From: Bin127 sp965221625
GTDB lineage: Bacteria; Chloroflexota; Dehalococcoidia; Lucifugimonadales; Lucifugimonadaceae
Length of the DNA: 64,000 nt
Direction of reading: 5' to 3'
Assembly (NCBI GenBank): GCA_965221625.1
Contig: OZ244903.1
Coordinates: forward strand, 1,984,001-2,048,000
Numbering within the stretch: the stretch's first letter is position 1; each line of letters begins with the position of its first letter. A model generated the notes under the pieces. It worked only from the letters and a program-made list of their open reading frames with translations, ran no database searches and was not told the origin of the DNA. Positions 15,757 through 24,756 of this stretch are shown here, piece by piece. The position numbers and the translations under genes were made by a program.

Positions 15757-18105
15757 CTAAAGGGGAGCGATGCGCTGGGTAGTCGACGCGTTTCGCTCAA
15801 TTTCATCCCAGTCAAACAACTGGGGAATCGAACCGTTGGTCGCCCACATCTCTTGTTGATCGTTTCGGTGTTCGTCTCCGGCGTTTCCCGAAACTCCCAA
15901 TGGCACTATCCAACGCCCTTCAGACCAACTCGACGGGTCATGCAGATATCGATTGACGGGTCCCGATCCGGTCCGGAAGTTGCACGCAGGGCGCGACCCT
16001 GTCGCGAATGGAACGTCGCCATCTCCGGCAGAGCCTATGGCTGGTGCATCGAGAAGATCTGCGGCCTCGGGAAACACGCCTGAAAGTGGGTGCGATTGCT
16101 TTGTAACGTGCGTATCACCCCAAGTGCGTTTTGCCACGCTGCCGTGAGACGCGTTCAGTTGTTGTGTCGCGCACCAAACAACGCCAAGCAAAAAATCATC
16201 CACCGTTTCACCGTCGCGGAGGAACTCTTCGCCGCCCCCGGTTTCGACTGCGTTGTAGAAAGCTGGTTTCAACTGTCGTCGCAGATGATCTATCGCATTC
16301 AAATCCGGATTGGCCGCAAACTCGGGCGGTGCAATGTCGTAGCATCGCTCCATCAATCCAAGCGAAATCTGGTCGCTGCACGCCGCGTAGATCACTGCTC
16401 CCACCGAATCGGCTGCCATCTTGCCGTCCCAGCTCTTCAGACTTTCAAGCGCGTTTCGAGCGGCGTGATCCCAGGCACTGGGTGCATTCAGTTGCCGAAT
16501 TCTGCCGAGCAGCTTTAGTCCCGGTATCGTCGTCACGTCGCCGTGGAACTCTGCCATGTCGGCGACTTCGATCTTCCGACCATGCGACTTTGCTTCCTCA
16601 ATGCGCGAGATGATTCGACGTGCACGATAGTCGGATCCGAATGTGGTTGTGAGGAAGTAGGGATAGTCATCTCCTACCACGCGTTGATTGCACGTGACCA
16701 CCCATCCGGTTTCGGGATTACGCGAGCGTGGCAGTTCGGAATCAGGTATGTATCCTTGCCATTCGTGCTCGCCAGCCCATCCTGCGACAGGGCCCCAACC
16801 ATTCACGGACTGACGGATCGGAATGCGTCCTTTGAGAGCGTATCCGAACTCGCCATTGACGTCGGCGTACGGGTAGTTGTTGACCCGATCCGTCCAACCA
16901 CTCAACGCCGCCTCGAACTCGTCTGCGTTCTTGCACTTCATCGCATTCAGAGTCGCATCCACCCAAGGCGTTGCATCCAAAGAGCCCGGATCCGCCAAGG
17001 CGATCCCGAAACCCGCATCGGCACCGCCGGAGATTATCGGTCCGTGATGCGTCGACACGACCTCGATCGCCTCGCTCTCATCGTTCCGCACGTGGAGAAC
17101 CTCAGTACTCACCTTTGCCGGCAGCCACGCGTCTTTGAACAGATATTCACAACCGCCACCTTGGATTCTTCGCAGCTTCTCGACAAAGAGGTCTTGGGTG
17201 TCCACCCCGCCATGTGTCATACCCCAAGCGACATATCGGTTGTGCGCGAAGTGCATCACCATTGGCATGCCGGGGACAGAGTGCCCAAGCACGTCGAATT
17301 CTGGTGTGCAAAGGTGAACTTGGTAGTATACGTTTGGCACCTCAAGAGCGCGATGCGAGTCGCCGCCTACCATGGGGATCCCGGATTTTGTGAGGTCGCC
17401 CGAAACGGCCCAACCATTCGATCCGCCGTCGATCTCCCGCAAAGGCATTGTTGCATTCACCACTTCCCGTAATTCGTCAATCGCGAGTTGCGCTGGACCG
17501 TCATATTCGACGCCGGGAGGAACGGTCATGTACATTCCCGGTTGGTACCCGGGAGACAACTCGGCAACGCGCTCAGGGCCGATACGGTTCGCCAGTTCAG
17601 CGCGCCACAACTTCGATTGGAAGGAACCTTCGGCACTGTTCCGGACCTTGTAAACGACAACGCAGTGCCATGGTTCCCACGCGTCGGGCTTGACGTCCAA
17701 GAGTTCATATTCGAAAGGCAGTGGATCGTCCGACTCGATGAACGCGTTGACGCCGTCCGCATATGCATCGAGTGCCAACTTGGCGTCGCCACTGCAGATG
17801 CTGTAGTCGGCTTTCGAGACCGCCTCGAAGTCGCGGCGGCGCATTAGAGCGTCCTGGGCAATCGCAGACTTTCCCAGATACTCTGCGGCCCGGCCAAGGC
17901 ATCGCATGCGGTCGAAATCCATCTGCCATAGCCGATCCTGCGCGGTGGCAAATCCCTGTGCGAAGAAGGCATCGTACGCGTTATCCGCATTGATGTGGGG
18001 AATGCCCCAACGATCGCGAAAGATTGTTGCACCAGACACGATCTTTTCCGATGCAACATCGGAAGAAAGGTCGGGAAGCAATCTGGCAACGTCTCGATCA
18101 ACCAT
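15757..18105 (-). CDS. penicillin-acylase-family N-terminal-nucleophile hydrolase
   Basis: The 782-residue protein belongs to the penicillin G acylase/AHL acylase family, which hydrolyses amide bonds after autocatalytic cleavage into two chains. The predicted cleavage and nucleophile Ser is about Ser229 in IDGGSNGWAVSGD, followed by GGDSHRALEVPNVYYQVHL as in the family. The N-terminal chain begins with FRDRWGIPHINA. No signal peptide is visible, unlike most secreted homologues, so it may act in the cytoplasm. The substrate is unknown. The ATG at 18105 follows a GGTGAGAAG stretch. It lies 90 bases after leuB on the same strand and could be read through from the leucine operon. Confidence 0.88.
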   Translation of the reverse strand: MVDRDVARLLPDLSSDVASEKIVSGATIFRDRWGIPHINADNAYDAFFAQGFATAQDRLWQMDFDRMRCLGRAAEYLGKSAIAQDALMRRRDFEAVSKADYSICSGDAKLALDAYADGVNAFIESDDPLPFEYELLDVKPDAWEPWHCVVVYKVRNSAEGSFQSKLWRAELANRIGPERVAELSPGYQPGMYMTVPPGVEYDGPAQLAIDELREVVNATMPLREIDGGSNGWAVSGDLTKSGIPMVGGDSHRALEVPNVYYQVHLCTPEFDVLGHSVPGMPMVMHFAHNRYVAWGMTHGGVDTQDLFVEKLRRIQGGGCEYLFKDAWLPAKVSTEVLHVRNDESEAIEVVSTHHGPIISGGADAGFGIALADPGSLDATPWVDATLNAMKCKNADEFEAALSGWTDRVNNYPYADVNGEFGYALKGRIPIRQSVNGWGPVAGWAGEHEWQGYIPDSELPRSRNPETGWVVTCNQRVVGDDYPYFLTTTFGSDYRARRIISRIEEAKSHGRKIEVADMAEFHGDVTTIPGLKLLGRIRQLNAPSAWDHAARNALESLKSWDGKMAADSVGAVIYAACSDQISLGLMERCYDIAPPEFAANPDLNAIDHLRRQLKPAFYNAVETGGGEEFLRDGETVDDFLLGVVWCATQQLNASHGSVAKRTWGDTHVTKQSHPLSGVFPEAADLLDAPAIGSAGDGDVPFATGSRPACNFRTGSGPVNRYLHDPSSWSEGRWIVPLGVSGNAGDEHRNDQQEMWATNGSIPQLFDWDEIERNASTTQRIAPL

Positions 18106-18195
18106 CTTCTCACCCGGAATGGGATCTGGGTTAGCTCGGGCGCGCCGAATTGACTCGCCCGATTGAATCTCAGATTCAGTCTACGCGAATCGCGG

Positions 18196-19311
18196 TTAAC
18201 CGGTAATCTGACCAGCGATGGCATCACCCATCGCAGACGTGCCGATCGGGGTGTCGCCGCTCGCGGCGAGATCCGGCGTCCGTAAGCCATCGGCAAGTAT
18301 CGCGGCAACTGCGTTCTCGATCGAGTCTGCCTCGTCGTCTAGTGCGAACGAGTAGCGCAGCATCATCGCCGTTGAGAGTATCGAAGCTATCGGATTTGCG
18401 ATGCGTTGACCTGCAATATCGGGTGCTGAACCATGTATCGGTTCGTACAACGCACGCTTGCCGGCGCGCCGCGGTCGGCGGCCGTTGGATGCTCGAGGGA
18501 TGGCTGACAACGAAGCCGAAGGCAACATGCCCATCGATCCGCCGATGACCGCCGCTTCGTCAGACAGAATGTCGCCGAACGTATTCTCGGTCACCATCAC
18601 GTCAAACACCGATGGATTCGTCACAATCTGCATCGCCGCGTTGTCGGCTAGCATGTGGATTAGCTCGACGTCGGGATAATCGAGACCTATTTCAGTCACA
18701 ATTTCGCGCCACAATCGCCCCGTCTCGAGCACGTTCATCTTGTCGAGAGAGTGGAGTCGGTTGCGACGACGTCGAGCGATCTCAAAACCAACGCGCGCGA
18801 CGCGCTCGACCTCGCGCTCCCGATATGTCAATGTATCCGTAGCCGACCGACCTCGGGAATTCTCCCACCGCTTCTTGGGCTTTCCGAAGTAAAGTCCGCT
18901 AGTCAACTCGCGGACGATCACCATGTCCACGCCTTCCAGCCTTTCGGGACGCAACGGACTGGAGTCGATGAGTTGCGGATACACGGTTACGGGTCGTAAG
19001 TTGGCGAAGAGATCGAGTCTCTTGCGTAAAGCAAGAATGCCGTCCTCCGGTCTGGTTTCCGCTTGGGGATCGTCCCACTTCGGTCCGCCGACAGCACCAA
19101 ACAATACCGCGTCCGACCCTTGGACAATGTCCATAGTCTCCTCAGGCAGTGGTGTACCGCGTTCGTCGATAGCACGCCCGCCGCACATTCCCATCTTGAA
19201 CGTGAAAGTATGGCCGAACCGCTGCTCAATCGCTCCAAGCACCTTGATCGACTCTGCCGTCACCTCCGGTCCGATGCCGTCACCGCCGAGGACTGCAATT
19301 CGAATGTTCAT
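18196..19311 (-). CDS. leuB: 3-isopropylmalate dehydrogenase
   Basis: LeuB oxidises and decarboxylates 3-isopropylmalate with NAD in leucine synthesis, and also acts on methylmalate in the citramalate route. The 371-residue product has VLGGDGIGPEV at the N-terminus, DLFANLRPV, the catalytic Lys/Asp stretch HSLDKMNVLETG, MLADNAAMQIV and LYEPIHGSAPDIAGQRIANP. An Arg-rich insertion (SAIPRASNGRRPRRAGKRA) of about 14 residues lies between LPSASL and LYEPIHG, where E. coli LeuB has a short loop. It is the last leucine gene of the operon, 92 bases after leuD. Confidence 0.96.
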   Translation of the reverse strand: MNIRIAVLGGDGIGPEVTAESIKVLGAIEQRFGHTFTFKMGMCGGRAIDERGTPLPEETMDIVQGSDAVLFGAVGGPKWDDPQAETRPEDGILALRKRLDLFANLRPVTVYPQLIDSSPLRPERLEGVDMVIVRELTSGLYFGKPKKRWENSRGRSATDTLTYREREVERVARVGFEIARRRRNRLHSLDKMNVLETGRLWREIVTEIGLDYPDVELIHMLADNAAMQIVTNPSVFDVMVTENTFGDILSDEAAVIGGSMGMLPSASLSAIPRASNGRRPRRAGKRALYEPIHGSAPDIAGQRIANPIASILSTAMMLRYSFALDDEADSIENAVAAILADGLRTPDLAASGDTPIGTSAMGDAIAGQITG

Positions 19312-19403
19312 GTGACTCGCTTTCCCGTTTCTGTGACTGATCGCGCGCAGGCGTCAATCGACGCACGAATCGGTCGTCGTCCTACCGAAGACGCCGGTCC
19401 AAG

Positions 19404-20000
19404 TTACCAACGAGCGACGCGTGAAGACTCGAATCTTTCAATCTCGTCGCCGTGTTGGAGCGTGATGCCAATGTCATCCAACCCGTTAAGCAACGAGTTT
19501 TTGCGGAACGGATCAATCTCGAAGCCGACGTTCAATCCGTCTTCATCCGTTACCGTCTGAGATTCGAGGTCAACGGTCACTTGATACGCGACGCCCTTCA
19601 ATGCTCGCCCCATGATGTAATCTACGTGGTCCTGAGCGAGAACGACCGGAACCATGCCGTTCTGCATGCAGTTGTTGCGGAAAATGTCGGCGAAACTCGG
19701 CGCGATGATGGCACGATAACCCATCTCATTCAGTGCCCAAGGAGCGTGTTCGCGCGACGAACCAGACCCGAAGTTGCGTCCTGCGACCAGTATCGAAGCA
19801 CCTTCGAATCGCTTCTCATTGAGAATGAATTCAGGATTTGGCACGCCATCCTCAAGGTACCGCCAGTCGTAGAACGCGAACTCACCGAACCCGGTCCTCT
19901 CGATTCGTTTGAGGAACTGTTTCGGGATAATTTGGTCAGTGTCGACATTCACCCGGTTCAACGGCGCGACTAACCCTGTCAACTTGGTGAAACTCTCCAT
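19404..20000 (-). CDS. leuD: 3-isopropylmalate dehydratase small subunit
   Basis: LeuD is the aconitase swivel-domain subunit that partners LeuC in isomerising 2- to 3-isopropylmalate. The 198 residues are the usual length. Visible landmarks are LNRVNVDTDQIIPKQFLKRI, GRNFGSGSSREHAPWAL and APSFADIFRNNCMQNG. It is separated from leuC by a gene for an unrelated membrane protein, which is unusual because leuC and leuD are normally adjacent. Confidence 0.96.
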   Translation of the reverse strand: MESFTKLTGLVAPLNRVNVDTDQIIPKQFLKRIERTGFGEFAFYDWRYLEDGVPNPEFILNEKRFEGASILVAGRNFGSGSSREHAPWALNEMGYRAIIAPSFADIFRNNCMQNGMVPVVLAQDHVDYIMGRALKGVAYQVTVDLESQTVTDEDGLNVGFEIDPFRKNSLLNGLDDIGITLQHGDEIERFESSRVARW

Positions 20001-20051
20001 CTCGTTCGCTCCTCTAAGCCTTCGGTGCCCACGGTGCCATGAAAATTCTAC

Positions 20052-21464
20052 CTAACGTCGCCGCTTGCGCTCCTCCTGCTTGCGCTGCTTTTCCTCCTGT
20101 TTCCGTAATGCCTCTTCCAGCGGATCCGGAGGTGCCGGGGGTGTAACGGTCAGCGGTCCGACCTTCTCGTATCGCATCTCTTGCCAAACGTGGAGTTGCC
20201 GCAACATCAACACGCCGACGACCCCGAGAGCGATTAGCAAGAAGTCAGCCATCACCAACAGGTCGTTGGCATTGACTAACTCCTCTAGCGTCTGTGCATT
20301 GACGTAGCGGGGCACCGTAATGGGGTTGAACAGCCAGCTGCCAACCCACAGGATCCACCAAACGAACACAATCGGCCGGACCTTGCCCTGCTTCTTCCAC
20401 AAGCTACCGTCATGGGTAGAGACATCGGGGTCGCTGCCTTTGTACAGATCCATCAAGACACGCCCGACACGATAGAGGTTTAACAACGGTAGGAAGTGAT
20501 GCAAAACCGCCCACTCCGGTCGGTCTTTTTGAGCTTCAGATTTTAGTGGCAAGAGATTTCTGCTTGCCCGATGCACCAACGACAGGTACGGGAATGCGAC
20601 GAAGATGCCAATGAACAACGCCAACAACCAGATCAATCGCGATCGATCCTGACTGGCTTGGAAATCTTCGGCGTACCTAAACGCCTGATCGCATTCTGGA
20701 TATTCTGCTCCGGCGTTAGAGATCGCGCTGATTACCGCGTCAACATTTGGACAGTCGAGCCCGGTTTGTTTGGCGAACTCTAGTATCCCATATGAGGACC
20801 ACACGGCGACGCAGTGCCCCGTGTCCTCGTCCAACTGCCAACACGTTGCTGCGCTCGTATCCACGAAATCCGAGATGAGAGCACCGTCTAATTCGCCGTC
20901 TGGACATTCGGGGGTAGTTTCACGACCATTGAGGAACGCGCAATTGAACTCTTCGCCCCCCTCTCGCTGAGCGTAGACACGCGCCGATTCGATCTGCTGC
21001 GCCAAATCTGCACTGGGAGGAATCTCCTGAACGCCAGCTTCGATCCATCCCTCGTACCGATTTGAATTCGAGAAGTCGGTCCAAGCGAGCACCAGCATGA
21101 CTAGGCACCAGAGGCCCATCGCGATCGCGGTCCACTTGAGATTCTGTTGATTGCTCTCGTAGGTGTAAGGTCGGTAACGCTCTTCTCGGATTTCCTCAAG
21201 TCGATGTCGTCCGGTCAATCTTGAGAATATGCCGGGGTCCGATCGGTCACGTCGGACAGTGCGGCGGCGCGGACGCGAATAGATGCTGTCCGAAGTTGAG
21301 CCGGTTCTATTCGCATTGCTCGGACCGGAGGAAGCGGAGCCTTCGTTGCCGCCGTTTCGTCTCGGGCGCGAGTAAATGCCGCCCGAAGAGGCAGATCCGT
21401 CTTCGCCTTCGTCCGATGAACTCAGCCGCGGCATGCTGTCCGGACCATCCGGTCGATCATTCAT
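20052..21464 (-). CDS. four-helix membrane protein with DUF4328-like C-terminal domain
   Basis: The 470-residue protein begins with about 80 Ser/Gly/Arg-rich disordered residues. They hold two copies of IYSRPRR and a third, divergent IFSRLTGR copy. One membrane helix follows (TAIAMGLWCLVMLVLAW). An extracytoplasmic domain of about 140 residues with several Cys comes next, then three more helices (LIWLLALFIGIFVAFPYL, VFVWWILWVGSWLF, ADFLLIALGVVGVLML) arranged like DUF4328. The C-terminal tail is Lys/Arg/Glu-rich. Function is unknown. It lies inside the leucine operon between leuC (27 bases upstream) and leuD (51 bases downstream), so it is very probably co-transcribed under the leucine T-box. 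A transport or sensing role is conjecture. Confidence 0.8.
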   Translation of the reverse strand: MNDRPDGPDSMPRLSSSDEGEDGSASSGGIYSRPRRNGGNEGSASSGPSNANRTGSTSDSIYSRPRRRTVRRDRSDPGIFSRLTGRHRLEEIREERYRPYTYESNQQNLKWTAIAMGLWCLVMLVLAWTDFSNSNRYEGWIEAGVQEIPPSADLAQQIESARVYAQREGGEEFNCAFLNGRETTPECPDGELDGALISDFVDTSAATCWQLDEDTGHCVAVWSSYGILEFAKQTGLDCPNVDAVISAISNAGAEYPECDQAFRYAEDFQASQDRSRLIWLLALFIGIFVAFPYLSLVHRASRNLLPLKSEAQKDRPEWAVLHHFLPLLNLYRVGRVLMDLYKGSDPDVSTHDGSLWKKQGKVRPIVFVWWILWVGSWLFNPITVPRYVNAQTLEELVNANDLLVMADFLLIALGVVGVLMLRQLHVWQEMRYEKVGPLTVTPPAPPDPLEEALRKQEEKQRKQEERKRRR

Positions 21465-21491
21465 GACGGAATCAACCAGACAACCTTTAGA

Positions 21492-22895
21492 TCAGTCCCA
21501 ATCTCGGACGTCAACGAAGTGTCCTGCAATCGCGGCTGCCGCCGCCATGGCGGGGCTCACTAGATGCGTCCGACCACCTTTGCCCTGACGGCCTTCGAAG
21601 TTCCGATTAGACGTCGAAGCGCACCGTTCGCCTGGCATCAAGATATCTGGGTTCATACCCAAGCACATTGAGCAACCAGACTCGCGCCACTCAAAACCAG
21701 CAGCGCGGAACACGTCGGCGATCCCCTCCTTCTCGGCTGCCCACTTGGTCAATGTCGAACCTGGCATCACCTGCGCGCGGACGCCATCTGCAACCCGTTT
21801 GCCTTCAATCAACGACGCCGCAATTCGAAGGTCCTCCAATCTCGCATTCGTGCATGAACCGATGAAAACTCGGTCCAAACGAATATCTTGGATCGGAGTC
21901 CCTGCGGTGAGATCCATATATTCGAGCGCGCGATACGCCGATTCCTGATCCGCAGGGTCGTCGAATTCGTCAGGTGTGGGCACGATATCCGATACCTTGG
22001 CCACCTGGCCAGGGTTTGTACCCCAACTTACATACGGTTCGAGAGACGGACAGTCGATCTCGACGAGAGTGTCGAACTCCGCACCGTCGTCGCTCGCCAA
22101 TTGCCGCCATGATTCAGTTGCACGTTCGAACTCTTCGTCTTGTGGCACGAATTTGCGACCTTTCATCCACTTGAACGTGGTGTCGTCAGGCGCGATCATC
22201 CCGGCGCGAGCACCGCCCTCAATGGTCATGTTGCAGATCGTCATGCGACCTTCCATGCTCAGAGAGCGAATGGCTTCACCGGTGAACTCGATTACGTGAC
22301 CAGTCCCGCCTGCGGTTCCCATTTGGCCAATAGTGGCCAGGATCATGTCCTTGGCGGTTACGCCGGTCGGCAATTCGCCGTTGAAGCGTACCTCCATCGT
22401 CTGCGGTCTGCGTTGGCGCAGTGTCTGAGTCGCTAGTACGTGCTCGACCTCGGACGTGCCGATGCCGAACGCCAGCGAACCAAAAGCACCGTGCGTCGAG
22501 GTGTGAGAGTCCCCGCATACTATCGTCATGCCCGGTTGCGTGTAGCCTTGCTCGGGGCCGATAACGTGGACGATGCCTTGGCCACTCGAATCGACGTCGT
22601 AGAGAGTTACCCCGAAGTCGGAGCAGTTCTTGCGGAGTGCTTCGACTTGCTGTCGCGCTATCGGATCTCGAATGACCTCGGCTCGGGTTTCATCGGTCGG
22701 GACGTTGTGATCAACGGTGGATATTGTGAGATCCGGTCGCCGAACCTGCCGACCGGAGATGCGCAATCCCTCGAACGCCTGTGGAGAAGTTACTTCATGC
22801 ACAAGGTGGAGGTCGATATAGAGAATTGCGGGTTCGCCCTTCGGTTCGGCAACCAAGTGCGCATCCCAAATCTTCTCGAACATCGTTCTTGGCAT
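21492..22895 (-). CDS. leuC: 3-isopropylmalate dehydratase large subunit
   Basis: LeuC carries the [4Fe-4S] cluster that isomerises isopropylmalate together with LeuD. The 467-residue length from the ATG at 22895 fits bacterial LeuC, whose N-terminus typically reads MxxTMFEKIWDAH as here. The cluster cysteines are in FIGSCTNAR and GCSMCLGMNPD. VCGDSHTSTHGAFGSLAFGIG and STVDHNVPT are further family hallmarks. The 216 bases between leuA and this start contain no convincing gene, only a CCCTG/CAGGG hairpin. Starts further upstream lack homology. Confidence 0.96.
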   Translation of the reverse strand: MPRTMFEKIWDAHLVAEPKGEPAILYIDLHLVHEVTSPQAFEGLRISGRQVRRPDLTISTVDHNVPTDETRAEVIRDPIARQQVEALRKNCSDFGVTLYDVDSSGQGIVHVIGPEQGYTQPGMTIVCGDSHTSTHGAFGSLAFGIGTSEVEHVLATQTLRQRRPQTMEVRFNGELPTGVTAKDMILATIGQMGTAGGTGHVIEFTGEAIRSLSMEGRMTICNMTIEGGARAGMIAPDDTTFKWMKGRKFVPQDEEFERATESWRQLASDDGAEFDTLVEIDCPSLEPYVSWGTNPGQVAKVSDIVPTPDEFDDPADQESAYRALEYMDLTAGTPIQDIRLDRVFIGSCTNARLEDLRIAASLIEGKRVADGVRAQVMPGSTLTKWAAEKEGIADVFRAAGFEWRESGCSMCLGMNPDILMPGERCASTSNRNFEGRQGKGGRTHLVSPAMAAAAAIAGHFVDVRDWD

Positions 22896-23111
22896 AGTCT
22901 CTACCAATCCAGTTACCTTCGACTTCGCACCCATTGGCGCGTCGAGCGAGCACCCCGAACGTCCCGCCGTTTTCAAGCGTCGGCCACGCTGCAATGCTAA
23001 AACGAAGCAACCTGCGGCGACTCGTTATCCCTGCCAAGAAATCCTAACAGGGACATCGAATGTCGAAGCTTACATCGAGAACCCGAGGATATTGCTGCGA
23101 CGTGCCATCGT

Positions 23112-24683
23112 TCAGACGGTTGCGCCAACTTCGACGCCACCGATTTCGCTGATCATGAGTGCTCGGTTGATTGCGTTGACGTATGCCTTCGCCGAAGCGA
23201 CAACGATATCGGTATCAGACGCCCTGCCCGAGTAGGTGAACCCTTCGTGGTTGATGCGGATGGTTACTTCGCCCAACGCGTCAATGCCTTCCGTCACGGC
23301 ATTCACCGCGAACTCCGTCAACTCAACATCCATCTCGATAATCGAGTCGATAGCCTTGCAGACGGCGTCAACCGGACCGGTGCCTTCAGCATGTGCAGAC
23401 CGGACATCGTCATCCGGCATCGTCATCGAGATCTTGGCGTTCGGCACGACGTCGGTGCCGCAGAGTACGTGGACGTCGCCCAGTTGGTACTTGCGTTGCG
23501 TGTCGGCGTAGCGATGTCGCTCCAACATCAACGCCTCCAAATCGGCATCCGTAACCTCACGCTTATTGTCGGCCAAGTCTTTAAACGCCACAAAGACGTC
23601 GCTTAACTCTTCATCAGTGAGTTGGTAGCCGAGGTCGTTCAGACGCGCACGCAAGCCAGCTCGCCCTGACAGCTTGCCGAGGACTAAAGCCTCCCCGCGC
23701 CAACCGACGTCTTCAGGGTGCATGATTTCGAACGTCGTTCGCTCCTTTAGGAAACCGTCCTGATGGATTCCCGAGGAGTGCCTAAACGCGTTCTGTCCGA
23801 CGATCGATTTGTTGTACTGCACCGGGAAGCCGAAGATACTGCTAATCAGTCGGCTAGTCGGGTAGATTTCACGCACGTTGACTCCGGTGTAGACGCCGTA
23901 GTGATCCGGTCGAGTCCGCACCGCCATGATCACCTCTTCCAACGCGGCGTTGCCAGCGCGTTCACCGAGTCCGTTGATGCACCCCTCTATCTGGCGCGCA
24001 CCATTCTCGACGGCCGCGAGCGAATTGGCAACCGACATCCCAAGGTCGTTATGGCAATGCACGCTGACCACTGCCTTGTCGATGTTTGCGACGTTATCGA
24101 AGACGCCTCGGATCAACTCGCCGAACTCAACCGGGTTGGAGTAGCCGACCGTGTCAGGCACGTTGACCGTAGTCGCTCCCGCGGCAATTGCTGCTTCCAA
24201 AATTGCGAAGAGATACTCCGGTTGCGTGCGTGTCGCATCCATAGGAGAGAACTCAACGTCATCGCAGTACTGCTTCGACTTTTCGACGGCTTCGACAGCC
24301 ATATCCATGATCGTCTCGCGGTCGCGTCGCATCTGGTGCATCAAGTGAACGTCGGATGACGAGATGAAAGTGTGGATACGTGGACGTTCCGCCCCTTCGA
24401 GTGCTCGTGCCGCGGCCTCAATGTCGCTGTCAACTGCTCGAGCCAAGGAGCAGATGACCGGACCTTCGACCTCGTGTGCGATACGTCGCACTGCTTCAAA
24501 GTCACCGGGCGAGCTGCCCGCGAATCCGGCTTCGATTACGTCTACGTTGAGTCGCGCCAGTTGATTGGCAATTCGAACTTTTTCGCCTACCGTTAACCCG
24601 GCGCCAGCCGACTGTTCGCCGTCGCGCAACGTGGTGTCGAAAATGATTACCTGGTCAGCAACATTTTCTCTCTGTGTCGTCAT
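23112..24683 (-). CDS. leuA: 2-isopropylmalate synthase
   Basis: LeuA condenses acetyl-CoA with 2-oxoisovalerate, the committed leucine step. The 523-residue product has FDTTLRDGEQSAGAGLT, the metal-binding HCHNDLGMSVANSL, GLGERAGNAALEEV and a complete C-terminal allosteric domain (DAVCKAIDSI and later IVVASAKAYVNAIN), so leucine feedback inhibition is expected. The ATG at 24683 is preferred because AGGAG lies nine bases before it; a longer frame to 24716 has no such support. It sits between ilvC and leuC in the same operon. Confidence 0.96.
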   Translation of the reverse strand: MTTQRENVADQVIIFDTTLRDGEQSAGAGLTVGEKVRIANQLARLNVDVIEAGFAGSSPGDFEAVRRIAHEVEGPVICSLARAVDSDIEAAARALEGAERPRIHTFISSSDVHLMHQMRRDRETIMDMAVEAVEKSKQYCDDVEFSPMDATRTQPEYLFAILEAAIAAGATTVNVPDTVGYSNPVEFGELIRGVFDNVANIDKAVVSVHCHNDLGMSVANSLAAVENGARQIEGCINGLGERAGNAALEEVIMAVRTRPDHYGVYTGVNVREIYPTSRLISSIFGFPVQYNKSIVGQNAFRHSSGIHQDGFLKERTTFEIMHPEDVGWRGEALVLGKLSGRAGLRARLNDLGYQLTDEELSDVFVAFKDLADNKREVTDADLEALMLERHRYADTQRKYQLGDVHVLCGTDVVPNAKISMTMPDDDVRSAHAEGTGPVDAVCKAIDSIIEMDVELTEFAVNAVTEGIDALGEVTIRINHEGFTYSGRASDTDIVVASAKAYVNAINRALMISEIGGVEVGATV

Positions 24684-24756
24684 GATGTGTCGCTCCTGTA
24701 CAACGCATATGCCCATCCGCCCTCGCGTTCATACGCATCCTCTTGCGTTGCACTGT

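Noticed and set aside
16543..17472. 309-codon plus-strand open frame inside the penicillin-acylase-like gene
   Set aside because: It lies antisense to a well-supported enzyme with family motifs throughout, has no ribosome binding site and gives no recognisable protein; it reflects codon bias of the real gene.
22795..23037. 80-codon minus-strand frame between leuA and leuC
   Set aside because: It overlaps the N-terminal coding part of leuC in another frame and lacks a binding site.
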